From: JABDGM01 sp963738665
GTDB lineage: Bacteria; Planctomycetota; Planctomycetia; Pirellulales; Lacipirellulaceae
Assembly (NCBI GenBank): GCA_963738665.1
Contig: CAVTXL010000018.1
Location: 124,001-188,000 of the forward strand
Length of the DNA: 64,000 bases
Direction: 5' to 3'
A program made the position numbers and the translations under genes. A model generated the notes under the pieces. It searched no databases, had not been told where the DNA came from, and saw only the letters and a program-made list of their open reading frames with translations. Shown here piece by piece: positions 34,911 through 45,697 of this stretch. How positions within the stretch are numbered: position 1 is the stretch's first letter; each line of letters starts with the position of its first letter.

Positions 34911-37637
34911 CTATCGCCTGTCGGAAGTCGCGTCGGCCGCAGCCGGCTCGCCCTCGACAGGGACTTCGCCTGCCGATTTCGTTTCGACTTGCTGTTGCGC
35001 CTGTGATCCGACCGAAGTGTTCCCTTCCTTGGCTGCGTCGCTATCCTTGGCCGCGTCGTCTGGCCTCGCGGTGCTTGCTTCGTTCTTGACCAGCTCGAGC
35101 AGCAAGTGGTGCGCCTCGCGATAGCGGGCGCCTCGTCCAGGGCCATCAACACCTGCCGCTTGGCCTCGGCCGGTTTGCCGTCTTGTTCGAGCAGCGTGGC
35201 CAGGCGGAAATGCGCATGTGCCGGGTCGGCCGTGTCAAAGAGCAGCAGTGCCCGGTAAGCGCGGATCGCGTCTTCGCGCTGGCCTAGTTCTTCGGCCGCT
35301 TTTGCCATCGCTCGGTGCGGCGTGACGATCAGGGGATTGATGGCCAACAGCCGCCGCGCGTTTTCTGCAACACCCTGCCAGTCGCCGGTCGCTTCGCCGA
35401 TTTCGATCAGCCGCAGGTTCGCGTCGGTGATGTCGCCGTTGATTTTCGCCAGCGAGTCGAGGGCCTGACGTTCGCCGTCGATGTGGCCCAGCCCGTGCTC
35501 GGCCGCGGCCCAAATTGCGTACCCGCTATCCGGCTCCACGTCGCCCGGATACATCGCGAGCAGCTTCTTCGCCACGCCGAGCGCTTCGTCGTACTTCATT
35601 TCGGCGATCAGCCGCCGGCCCAGCCGTCGCAGGGCGAGAATATTCTTGGGGTGGTCTTCGAGCCATTTCGCGATCGCCGCCGAGTCGGCGCTCGCCGGCA
35701 AATCGACCTCCTCCCAAGTGCCGTCGCCGGCCAGCTTCTCAGCCTTCTCGCGGGCGTATTTGTCGAAGTCGCCGTCCAACTGTCCGAGCGGCACAGTGAA
35801 ACGGACCAAGGCTTCGTTGATCTCCATTCCCTGGCCGAGTTCGTCGAGAATCTTCTTCAGTGCGTCCAGGCCGAAGCGGTCGACGATGTACTCCACCACC
35901 AACGCCGATTGAAAATAGGCAAACTGCAGATGGATCGGGCTCTTGGGTGACAGAAACGCGGAGCTGAGTTGGCTCACGGGCGGCATCTCGCCGTCCAATA
36001 TCATCGACCGGTATTGGGCGTTCATCGCTTGGCCCCAACCGGGATTGGCCTGCTTTTCCTCGTACACCGATATCCCCTCGCTCAACCAGCGGGGCATTTT
36101 GTTATTTGTCTTGTGGAGCGTTACGACGTGGCAAAACTCGTGCCACAGGACGGCTTCCCAATTCGACGGGTGATCGCCCTGCGAGGCCGGGCTATTCGCA
36201 GTAATGACGCGGCCGAAACAAACGCCCAAAAAGCCGTCCGCGCCCGGCAGGCCGAACGTGCGGACGGCGAAGTCCTGCTGCCGGGGAAAGATTTCGACCG
36301 TGATCGGTTCTTTCAACTCGTAGTCGTATTTCTTGCACAGTGTCTCGCGGGCCTTCTTGAGCAACTCCAGTGCGCGGTCGCCGTATAGGTCTGCCTCGCG
36401 GTCGGCCATGCGGAGGATGAAGCCGTCGTCCCGCAGCGTGCGAAACTTGGAGATTTCGTCGTGCAGTGTGACGAGGTTGAACGCGACTACGTTGTAGGCG
36501 TCCTTTTCAAGCACTTCGTCGGCCAGCTTCCAACCTTCCTGTTCGTTCCCCAGCCGGAGCAAATCTTGCGAAAGCTGCAGCTTCGCCGGGCGATAATCGC
36601 GATCGAGCACCAGCGCCTTGCGCTGGTAGGCGGCGCCTTCGGCAAAGCGATATTTCTGCGACAGCTTTTCGCCGATCAGGTAATCGACTTCTGGATTCGC
36701 CGGCCAGTGGGCGAGCGCCCATTGATGGGCCTGTGCTTCGCCCGCCGTGTCGCCCGCCAGGTGGGCGATCACCGATTTGTAGGCCCAAGCTGACGGATGA
36801 TTGGAATTCACGTCGAAGATTTTGGCCAGCTCTTCGTCGGCTAGCTTGTACTGCTCGGCGTCGATGAGCCGGTCGGCCAACATCAGGTGGCAGTCGACAT
36901 CGCCGGGATTGATTTCCAACGCCGCGTTGATTTCCTCCTGGGCGCGCGCCGGGTCGTCGGGCGCATACGCCCGCGCGAGCAGGAAGTGGTAGCGCGGATC
37001 CTGCTTGGTTTCGTCCGGCGCCGCGCAGCGTTTGCGCTGCCAGGGCATTGTCGAACTTGTCGAGCGCCAACTCTGCCGTGGCAAAATAAACATCGATAAA
37101 CGTCGGCGCATCCTTGCGGACCGGGTCGTACATCAATTCCAGGACTTGTCGCGGATCGGCGCCGCGAAGCAACAAGAATCGACCGAGAGCGACGCGGTCG
37201 GTGGGAGACGAATAGCGCCGTGGCGAGGCCAGCACGAGCCGCTCGATTTGGGCCAGCATCTGGTCGGCTTGTACTTGCTGACCGTTATAGAGGTATGCCG
37301 TCCGCGCCAGGAGTTGTATGGTCAGGCTGGCAGGATAGGTATTCAGCGCTTCGCTAACGGTCTTCAAAGCCTGGGGATAGCGCCCAAGCTTTAACTCCGA
37401 TTCGAGCTTCAGCGTTCGCCACTCTTCCAGCCAGACGCCGCGCTCGATTTCATCGGCAGCCATCGCAGCGCACTCGGCATACTTGCCTGTGTGGAAAAGC
37501 GCTCGAGCTTCGTCGATCGAGGCGGCCGCCAGCGGCGAAGTACAGGCGATGAGCGCAGTGAGTGCGGCAATAAAAATGCGCAACCGCTGCCGCGGTTCGG
37601 CGGCGGGTCGCACGGTGAACCTGCGCCTTCGCTCCAC
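34911..37637 (-). CDS. TPR protein with gluzincin-type metallopeptidase domain, frameshifted twice
   Basis: GTG 37637, preceded by GGAG, starts a signal-like N-terminus (IFIAALTALIACTSPLAAA). TPR-like repeats follow (IDEARALFHTGKYAECAAM, ALDKFDNALAAQTL). A break near 37040 shifts the frame, and the protein continues with more TPRs. A zinc peptidase domain has WHEFCHVVTLHKTNNKMPRWLSEGISVYEE, which holds the HExxH and the downstream Glu of the gluzincin (MA) clan. Further TPRs come after it (AIRAYRALLLFDTADPAHAHFRLATLLEQ). A second break near 35125 leads to the natural end LLELVKNEASTARPDD to ATSDRR at 34911. The joined protein is about 910 residues and probably periplasmic. A start at 37751 is possible but adds an unconserved leader. 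The substrate is unknown. Confidence 0.75.
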
Positions 37638-38097
37638 GCGATCTTCTCCAGTGGGAGGTAGTTTCCCCAAACCCAGTCGGCCACAGGGCGCAAAACTAAC
37701 GCGCCAATGCCCACGGTTGGAACCGCCCATTGAACCCCGATCGGGCGGCAAGCGATCGCAAATTGCCGACCAAGGCGGTCAATTTGGCGTATCGTCGGTC
37801 AAACCTGAGTCTCCGGTGCAAGCAGCATTATACACTGCGCCGTCCAAACAATGGAGGGGACCGGACCCTGAGCCGTTTGTTTGGGTGGCGGCCCCGCCCC
37901 TCTTCTTGGGCAGCCCAGCCCACCCAATTACCGCCAACTTTTGGCGGGACGCTCGCGAGCCGGCCGGTGCCCGAGAGTTGGTGCAACGCCTGCCGGCCAC
38001 GCTTGGACCGGCCGGCGCGACCCTATCGGACTCCTTCCCATTAGAACGTATCAGTGGCAAAGGGATCGGGAAGGAGACGGCGGCCCTGCCTTTCCGA
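37638..38097 (-). other. Gene-free stretch with one hairpin
   Basis: No protein-like frame was found between the DUF4175-like gene and the metallopeptidase gene. A hairpin with 7-base arms (CCGCCAA, loop CTT, TTGGCGG) lies at 37931-37947. It lacks a T-tract on either side, so it is not a convincing intrinsic terminator. The promoter of the metallopeptidase-DUF4159 pair probably lies here. Confidence 0.4.
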
Positions 38098-41000
38098 CTA
38101 TTGATTCTGCTGCTCCTTCACCGCCTGGCTGATCTCATTGAAATACTGCTCGATTGCCCGGCGATATTGCTCGGGCGGGGCCTTGTCGCGACCCTGCTCC
38201 AGGTCGTCGCCGAGCTGCGAAGCGAGGCGGTTCCAGTTCACAGTAATCGTCGGCTGGGGCTGCTCGATCGTCGGCCGCTCGGCGGATTCCTTTACGCGCC
38301 CGGCGAATCGCGTCTTGATACGCGCGGTTGAGCCGGTTGCGGGCCTGGCGGTCTTGTTGGCGCATTTGGTTGCCAAACATTGCGCCGGCGCCGCCTCCCA
38401 TCATGCCCGGCCGCAGCCAGTCGCCGAGAATCTGCAGGTTTGTCGGCCGGTTGCCGATCCCCAAGAGCTCGCGGAGCGGCAGCTCCCGCTCCAGGTCGGC
38501 CAGCAGATCGTCCAGCGTCGGATCCTCTAACAACTGAGCGATCGGGTCCTGAACGGGCAGCTTGTCCATTTCGGACACTGCCAGCCGCATCATTTGGTCA
38601 AAAGCCTTTTCCGCCGCGGCGAGTCCGTCGTACGCCGCCTGCTGACGTTCGTTCGCCCGTTCAAATTGGTCGCCGCGGAGGGCGTAGACGGCGGCCATTT
38701 GGTTCGGTTGCGCTTGTTTATCGAGCGCATCGAGGCACGCCCGCGCTCTCTCAGCAACGGCCTCAGGCAGCTTGTTGTCGGGCCGCTGCAGTAGCCCCGC
38801 CAGTTGCCGCTCGATGCCGCCCAATTTGCCAGCGAGCTGGTCGGTTGTATCCGCGAGGCGATACTGCGTGACCTCGGCGGCACGCGCGTAATTGCCCGCG
38901 CGTTGATCGTCGAGCTGGCGAATCCAAGCGGTCGTTTCGGCCATCAGCCGGCGGGCATCTGCCAGCCGCGCCGGCGAATACAGCCAAGTCTGGGTCATCC
39001 TCGCGCGAGCTCATCTGCTGCAGCGCGACGTCGAGGTCGGTAAGACTGCGGCTAAGCGTGTCTGCACTTGCGCAGCTCGTCCAGAGCCGCTTTTTCGTCA
39101 AAATCCTTGGCAGCGGTCCCATCATCATTGCGCCCGCCGGCAGAATTGGTCGACGACGCGGCGGCTGGCGGCGCTTTCAGCTTAATGCGCTGCATTTCGG
39201 AAACTACCTGCGTTGCCTTTGCGCTAATTTCGGTCGCGGCCGTGGCCGTCGATTGAATTAGCGTCGACGCCGCTTGCAGGTCGGGGTCTTTGGTCTGCCG
39301 GGCCAGTGGGAGCCAGATTTGGTATTTGTCTTGCAGCTCGCCCGCCTTGGTGGCCAGGCCGGCCGACTCGTTCAATTGCCGTTGCAATAGAATTTGCGCA
39401 ATGCGCGGCCGCTGGTCGATGGCCAGCTTCCAGGCCAGCACTTCGCGATTGAGATTCTGCTGGTCGGCTGCCAGGTTGGCGAGCTGCTCTCGCAAATTGG
39501 TGGAACGGTTTTTGAAGAGGGCCATGTAGCGCTGCAACAGCCGCGGGTCCTCGGCCAGGATGCGGGCCAGTTCGGCCATCATGTCGCGGCGCATTTCGAG
39601 CACTTCCTTGAGTCGCTTGAGGTACTCCTCGTCGACGTTCAATTCGGACCTGCGCCGTGGAAAGCGGCTCGGGTCGCCGCCTCCTCCGAGCATGGCGAAC
39701 GAATCCTCGATCATCACTTGATATATCTTTTTCGCGCGCTCCAGCTTTTCGGCCAGCTCAAATTCCTGCTGTGCCCGCTGGAACTGGCCCTTGACATCGG
39801 TGAGCAGTTCTCGCGCACGGGTCACATGTTGCCAGCCGTCGTGGACGTTCGTGCGCGCACCGCGCCGCTCGATTGCAGAGCGGTCCAGAAATTATTACGA
39901 GCCGGGTTGACATGGGCCGTGCCAATATCGACCAGTTGCAAACCGATGAACGCGTACGGCGTGTTGTGCGTCTTTTGGCTAAGGCTGCGGACGACCTGCT
40001 GCGCGTCGACGGTCGCCCGCTCGGCGTTGGTCATGTCGCGGTCGTGCTTGCGCGCCACTCGCCTTTCTCCAGCTCATCGAGCAAGGTCCGCGCGTTTTGC
40101 TGAGCAGTTTCCAGGGCCTTATCTAGCGCGGCCAGCTCCGGCGCGATGGCGATCTCCAGCTTTTGACGCTGTTGTCCGTCGAAATTGCCGGCGTACTGAT
40201 CTACCTTGAGCGTCATTCGCTGGCTGCTCGACGCCTGCGCACCGACGTCGAGCGGCGCTGCGAGATGTCGGTGGGCGGCGACGTGCTGTCACCGGTTTGC
40301 TGATTTTGATTGGCGGCCACGTTGCTTGACCGTGGGCGGCCGCTGGTATTCGGCTGCGTGCCATCGTCCGGTTGGTCCTGACCGTTTTGTGGAGGATTGC
40401 TACCGCTATTGGCCATGTGGTTCTCAGCGGCAGCTTGATTTGCCGGCGGATTTGCCGTGTTTGACGCAGATGCCGTCCCCAACGATTGCCGCGCCGGCGG
40501 CCGTCTGCGGAGTTACTGTCGCGTTCGTCTTGGAATCGCCGTCCGCCGCCAACGAATTCGCCGTTTCGGATCGTTTGTCAGCGGAATTCGTCTCGCCACT
40601 GTTTTCAGTGTCCTTCGCAGTAGTGCTGGCCGGCGGGCGATTCGGCTGCGTGGCATTGGACACCTTGAAGTTCGTGGCCGACGCCGTCGGCTCGTGGTTC
40701 TTAGCCGCGTCGTCCGATTCGGCAGGCGTCGCAGGCGCGGTCGTCGCGGCCCCATTTGCAGCGCCGCTCGCGAGGCTCGTCGCCGGCGGCATCACCTCAG
40801 CTGACCGGAGTTCGGAGCCGTCCGCCGCTTTATCTGGAGATTGTGTTGGATTGGCGGCGGCCATTTTGGAATCTGCCGCGGGCGCGGTCGGAGTTGTGGC
40901 CGCTTGGTTCTTGTTTTCCGTTGTTGCCGTCGACGCGGCGCCCGCCCGATCGTTAGCGCCAGCCGGCGGAGCAGCAGCATTCCTCGGCGATTGCTCAGAC

Positions 41001-42453
41001 GTGTCCGCCGTCACGCGTCGGAGCGCACCCCCGCGCGACGTCTTCGGCCGCGGCCCCGCCTGCTTGGTGGCCGCGTTCACGGCGGCGTCGCGCCTTTCGC
41101 GGACGCGAATTTCGTAACCGATCTGCGCCCGTCGTTGAGTTCGAATTGGGACAGATCCAGATTGACGCTCCCTTCGATCTGGCGGGCCCCGATCTGGCCG
41201 TCAAGCGGGATCGGAATCGTCGTCAAGGGAAGAGGCCCCCGTTCCGCGTCCGACTGGTCATACAACACCAGCTCCGCACCGGCAATGCCGACGTCGTCCT
41301 GGGCGGTGAACTTGATTTCGATTGTGTCATCGGGCCGCACGGCCACTTGGTCGTCCGGCGAAAGGACTTTCACGATCGGCGGGCGATCGGGCGTCACGTT
41401 GATCTGCATCTTTGCGACGCGGCTGTTCGTCAGCCCGTGCTCCTCGGTGAGCACCGGCGAGAGCAGCATGTTGTCGGAGAGTGTCGTCTGCCAGTGGTAC
41501 CAACCGTCCTCGCCGGCCGTCATGGCGACCAAACGGTCGTCACCGAGCCGAAGCTGCAGATCCTTCACCGGCACCGTCGGACGAATCGCCAACTCTAACT
41601 GACTCTCTTCGATGGCCGACAAGCGGCGCGGCAGCTTGTCGAATGATGCTTCCGGCTGCCCCGCATAGGCGGGCGGCGTGATGGTCATCTGCACGGATTC
41701 GATCTCCGGCCAATCGGCCACCTCGACCTGAAACCAATCGGTCTGGCCGTCGCCCGCGCGGAACCGGTACTGGAACGGATCGTCGACCGCCCGGATATGG
41801 TGCGAAAACACGATTGGTTCCTCGCCTTGTGCGACGAGCGTGATCGATTCCTCGGGAGTCGCGCGCGATTGCATGTACAGGACCGCCCGCTCCACGGGTG
41901 TGCCCTGAATGTTCGTGTTCAGGTCGAGTGCCTCGCCCCGGCCGACCACCAGATTGCCGGGCGTGCCGACGAGCTCCGTGGCCGAGACGGACGCTCCCGG
42001 CATCCAGAACCGCTTCAGCAGTACGACTGTGCGATGCGAATCCAGCACCACGGCCACGACCAGGGCCGCCGCGATGGCGGACAGGCCCACCATCGCCCGG
42101 CCCAAGGCGGAAAGCGACACCACCTGCTGTGGATCGACGTGCGGCTCGAGGCTGGACGCTTCCGCGGCGACCTTGCGCAGCATGGCCGGGTGAACGAACT
42201 GCGGATTGGCCGCATTTTCGCCGAGGCGAGTCACTGTCGTCCAGCGTTCTTCAAGCTGCGGAAGCTGACGATCCACATCGCGGGCGACCCTCTCCCAGCG
42301 CAGGCCGCGCCGCCAGGCAAGCGTCAGCCAGCCAACGATGGTGGCCCCCGAAGCGGCTACCGCGACCGCCGTCAAAACGCTGCGCCAGCGCCAATCGTAG
42401 AGCGTCGCCAGCCGATCGATCAGCATGGCGACGCCCATCGCCGTCAAGAGCAC
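38098..42453 (-). pseudogene. Second DUF4175-like giant gene, broken by about eight frameshifts
   Basis: Helices near the start (VLLTAMGVAMLIDRLATL, VLTAVAVAASGATIVGWLTLAW) and a beta-rich region with RPPIVKVLSPDDQVAV match the DUF4175-like protein of operon 1. The coding signal then jumps frames near 41125, 40480, 40240, 40060, 39840, 39040 (twice) and 38310. After each jump the protein resumes sensibly, for example IGYEIRVRERRDAAVNAA, KVDQYAGNFDGQQRQKLE, ALDELRKCADTLSRSLTDL and AYQDAIRRARKESAERPTIEQ. It ends PPEQYRRAIEQYFNEISQ, similar to the operon 1 paralogue (PPEYTEQVRRYYERLG). The true start lies slightly upstream, in the frame giving ATSAPRKILVQVAGG. Either this copy is decaying or the sequence here is especially poor. 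Confidence 0.72.
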
Positions 42454-42652
42454 CGCGACCGCGGCGACCGCTCCGCCGGCTACCTGAACGAGAATTTTGC
42501 GCGGCGCACTTGTTGCATCTTGCGTGAAATGGCAGACGGAATTGCGTTATTGGGCGGAATGCGATTCATGACTTGGGCTCATTGTTTTGGAGATGAGTGA
42601 AGGGCCTGCCGAAATTGTGCTGCATGCGCAGCTCGTCACCTACGCACCAAGT

Positions 42653-45547
42653 TCAAACTAAACCTTTCGTTTTGCGCACAATCCATTCCGTGAACACACA
42701 GCCTAGCACGACGAGGCCGTACGACCAACGGTTCCACAACGGCGTGCGGTCAGTCCGCTCGACGACCTCCGGTGTAAAGGAATTAAGCTGCAAAACTTCG
42801 CCAATCGCAGTAGGTGGAATCACCTGACCGCCGGTCAATTGGGCCAATTGCTCGAGCAGAGCCCGATTGCACTGTGTGTTTAACAGCTCAACGCTGTCAG
42901 CGTCGCGCACGGAGATCGTGGACTGCACCAGTTCCGTGTCGGGCGCTCCGGCCAGGAGCTCGGCGATGATCGGACCCTTGACGACGATCTTGTAAGCGCC
43001 GGCGGCCAACTTATCGAGCGTGCCGAAGTAGCGGCCGGCCACCTCGGGATCGGCGATCAACTCGACAGCGGTCGCCACTTCATCGAAGTCGCGGGCCTCG
43101 GCTTGAATTGTCTGCCCCGCGAGCGGCACGCCCGTTTTGTCCTTCAGCCACACCGTGACTTCCACTGATTCACCGGCTGAGTAGCGCATACGATCGGTTT
43201 GCAGCCGCACCAGGTCGGTGCCGGCCCCCGCGCCCGACGCGGTGATCCACCGCAACAACTGCCCCCAAAAGCGGTGATGCATGCGGTCGCCTTGCCGGAA
43301 TCGAAGACGATAGGTGTCGGGTGCGGCCAGGTACACCACGCGGCCCGCGCCGACGCGTTGCCAGCACATGAAGGCGGGCAGCTTTTCGCCCTCCGCCGGT
43401 TGCCATTCGTTTGCTGATGAATCGTGGGCAGCCGGCGCTTCGATTAGCGTTCGCGCCGTCGACCTGGTCTTGCTGAAATCGGAAAGCCACTCGATCGGCT
43501 GCCGCGAATAGACGCGTTGCCAAGCTTCGCGGCTGCCGATGTCTGAGTCTTCGATCATCAGAGCGCTATTGATCCGGCCTTCATCGGTCAGCCGTAAGTT
43601 GAAGCCTTGGGCCGAAGTCGGCCTGGGGCCCTGCTCGACTGGCAGCAAGTCCATAAAGCCGGTCGTGGCAAAGCTGCGCGGCATGGAATCGGGACCGGCG
43701 ATCACGATCAAATTACCGCCGCGGGAGCGGATGAATTCGGCCAACGATTTCTGGCTCTCTTCGGGCAGCGCTTTGCTGTCCAGGTCGCCGAGGATTACGA
43801 CATCGTAATTCGACCAGCCGGCGACGTCGCGCGGCAGCTCGGGCAGCTGGGCGAGCCGGCCCGTGCCGATCAAATCGGGCCCGTACAGCAGCTCATCGCA
43901 GGCGACGTGCGAATCGCGGCGGAACAATTGACTCAGATAGCGGTACTCCCAGCGGGCAAAGCTGTCGGCCAGCAGGATGCGGACCGAATCTTTGATGACG
44001 TCATAGGCCACCGGCAGGTAGTTGTTTGCCGTGTTCGTTTCATCGTCGAGCGGCTCGACCTCGACGACAAATTCCTGGCGGCCCGCTTCGCTGGCCGGCA
44101 GCGTGAACCGCGTACGGGCGTCGGAGTGATTGCCCGTGAACTCGACTGTTTTGCGTTCTACTTCCGCGCCCGCCTTGCGGAGCACGATTTCGCTTGCCTC
44201 GCCGTCGCATTCGAAGGCCGTGACGATGACGTCGATTACCGCCGTGTCTTTTTCCGCGACGACAGTTGGCGCCTCAACCCGGTACAGGATGATATCGCGG
44301 AGCGGGGCTGAATTGCCGATCGGGATGAAATACAGCGGCACGCCGCCGAGGCCGGCAGCCACGTCTTGGGGTGCAAGCGCGGAAGCGTCGTTATGCCGGC
44401 CGTCGGACCAGATGATCGCCATCCGCGTAGAGCCGGCCGGCTGCAGCTTAGAGAGTTGCTCCAATACGGCCGACAAGTTGGTCGTCACCTCGCTCGTTGG
44501 CATGCCGCTGGAGCCGGTGAGACGTGGGTTTTCGCCCGCCGTCGCCGGGCTCGGATTCGGCTGATGGATGTCGTCCGCCGCAGCGCTCGGGAATGATCGG
44601 CCTTGCAGGACTCGGCTCCAAGCAGTTTTGGGGGCGACTGGCACCGGCGCGTCGACGAATTGAAAACGCTCGACGCGGACGTTGTCGCTGAGCTGGTCGC
44701 TCATTTCCTTTTCGAACGCGTCTAGGGCGCGGGCTTCCTTTTCGCGGCGCGTGAGCCGATCAACCGCCGTGCGGTGCAGTGCGTTTGCTTCAGTCTGCCG
44801 GGCCAACTCGGTGGACACGACCGAGGCCCGCCGACGGGTGCCCGTGAGATTTTCCAGCAACGCATCGATCCGCGCTGCCACGTCGCCGCTCACAGCCCCC
44901 TTGGGTTCGGTTACGTCGGCGCGAATGGACTGGAAAATATCGTGGATTGGGCCCTGGACCAAAGCCGCGACGCGCGAGCCGCGGTCGGCTAGCGACGTGT
45001 CCCCGCCGTCCAGCGAGGCCAACACGGCGTCGGCGTGCGACGACGCGCGTTTCAATGCGGAATCGATCGACGTGACGACGCTACGCAGATCGTCGGCATC
45101 GCGGTGCTCGGCAAGATAACGAGCGAGCTGCTGACAGCCCGCGGAGGCCGAGCCCAGATCGACGGCAAGGCGGTCGCAGTGGGCCACCGGCGACTCGTTG
45201 GCGTCGCTGAAGGCCAGGGCCCAACGCACCGACTCGGCCGGCTCCACCGGGTCGACCACATCCATGCTTTCGCTGTTGTCCGCGAAGAGGGCAATCGTTT
45301 GATTGCTGGTCGATCGCCCGATGCGCAGCCAGACCGGCCCGGCCAGCATCCATAGAACGCACCCAAAAGCGGCCAGCCGCATCAACCAAAACGCCGTCGC
45401 CCAAACGCGCCCGACTGCCTTGCGCTCGCGCCACAAGCTCCACCCTGCCACCAGCGCAAGTACGATCCAAAGGACGACCGTCGCCCGGACATCTACGAGT
45501 CCCTCCCAATCGAGCCGATCGACGTATTGTGATGCGCTTCCGGGCAT
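42653..45547 (-). CDS. Membrane VWA/amidotransferase-like protein, operon 2
   Basis: The 964-residue protein is the paralogue of the operon 1 VWA protein. It has N-terminal helices (VVLWIVLALVAGWSLW, FWLMRLAAFGCVLWMLAGPVWL), FADNSESM (MIDAS DxSxS) and an internal Lys/Glu-rich region. It also has YDVVILGDLDSKALPEESQ with the amidotransferase-like IVIAGPDSMP, and a closing helix WSYGLVVLGCVFTEWIVRKTKGL. It lies between BatA-2 and the broken DUF4175-like gene, whereas in operon 1 the order of these last two genes is reversed. The frame is intact over 2.9 kb. It probably works in the membrane with the MoxR/BatA partners; the activity is unknown. Confidence 0.8.
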   Translation of the reverse strand: MPGSASQYVDRLDWEGLVDVRATVVLWIVLALVAGWSLWRERKAVGRVWATAFWLMRLAAFGCVLWMLAGPVWLRIGRSTSNQTIALFADNSESMDVVDPVEPAESVRWALAFSDANESPVAHCDRLAVDLGSASAGCQQLARYLAEHRDADDLRSVVTSIDSALKRASSHADAVLASLDGGDTSLADRGSRVAALVQGPIHDIFQSIRADVTEPKGAVSGDVAARIDALLENLTGTRRRASVVSTELARQTEANALHRTAVDRLTRREKEARALDAFEKEMSDQLSDNVRVERFQFVDAPVPVAPKTAWSRVLQGRSFPSAAADDIHQPNPSPATAGENPRLTGSSGMPTSEVTTNLSAVLEQLSKLQPAGSTRMAIIWSDGRHNDASALAPQDVAAGLGGVPLYFIPIGNSAPLRDIILYRVEAPTVVAEKDTAVIDVIVTAFECDGEASEIVLRKAGAEVERKTVEFTGNHSDARTRFTLPASEAGRQEFVVEVEPLDDETNTANNYLPVAYDVIKDSVRILLADSFARWEYRYLSQLFRRDSHVACDELLYGPDLIGTGRLAQLPELPRDVAGWSNYDVVILGDLDSKALPEESQKSLAEFIRSRGGNLIVIAGPDSMPRSFATTGFMDLLPVEQGPRPTSAQGFNLRLTDEGRINSALMIEDSDIGSREAWQRVYSRQPIEWLSDFSKTRSTARTLIEAPAAHDSSANEWQPAEGEKLPAFMCWQRVGAGRVVYLAAPDTYRLRFRQGDRMHHRFWGQLLRWITASGAGAGTDLVRLQTDRMRYSAGESVEVTVWLKDKTGVPLAGQTIQAEARDFDEVATAVELIADPEVAGRYFGTLDKLAAGAYKIVVKGPIIAELLAGAPDTELVQSTISVRDADSVELLNTQCNRALLEQLAQLTGGQVIPPTAIGEVLQLNSFTPEVVERTDRTPLWNRWSYGLVVLGCVFTEWIVRKTKGLV

Positions 45548-45663
45548 AAAACGCTGGTGCTAATTAGAACGTTGCTAAACCTCTTTGATGGCGCGCTGAG
45601 CGCAATCGTGTCAGTCGGTGACGAAGTGAGGACGCCGCGCGAAATACTTCGACTGACTTCCTG

Positions 45664-45697
45664 CTCCTCTACTCCTCTCTACTCCTCTACTCCTCTA
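45664..45697. repeat. Pyrimidine/purine-biased short tandem repeat
   Basis: On the minus strand the tract reads as four near-copies of TAGAGGAG starting at the BatA-2 stop codon. It is purine-rich and resembles repeated Shine-Dalgarno cores, but the next start (45547) is over 110 bp away. Confidence 0.8.

Noticed and set aside
41077..41080. GTGA overlap as evidence of two separate genes within the broken DUF4175-like gene
   Set aside because: The downstream frame already encodes conserved residues (IGYEIRVRERRDAA) before that GTG, so the overlap is a by-product of a frameshift near 41125.
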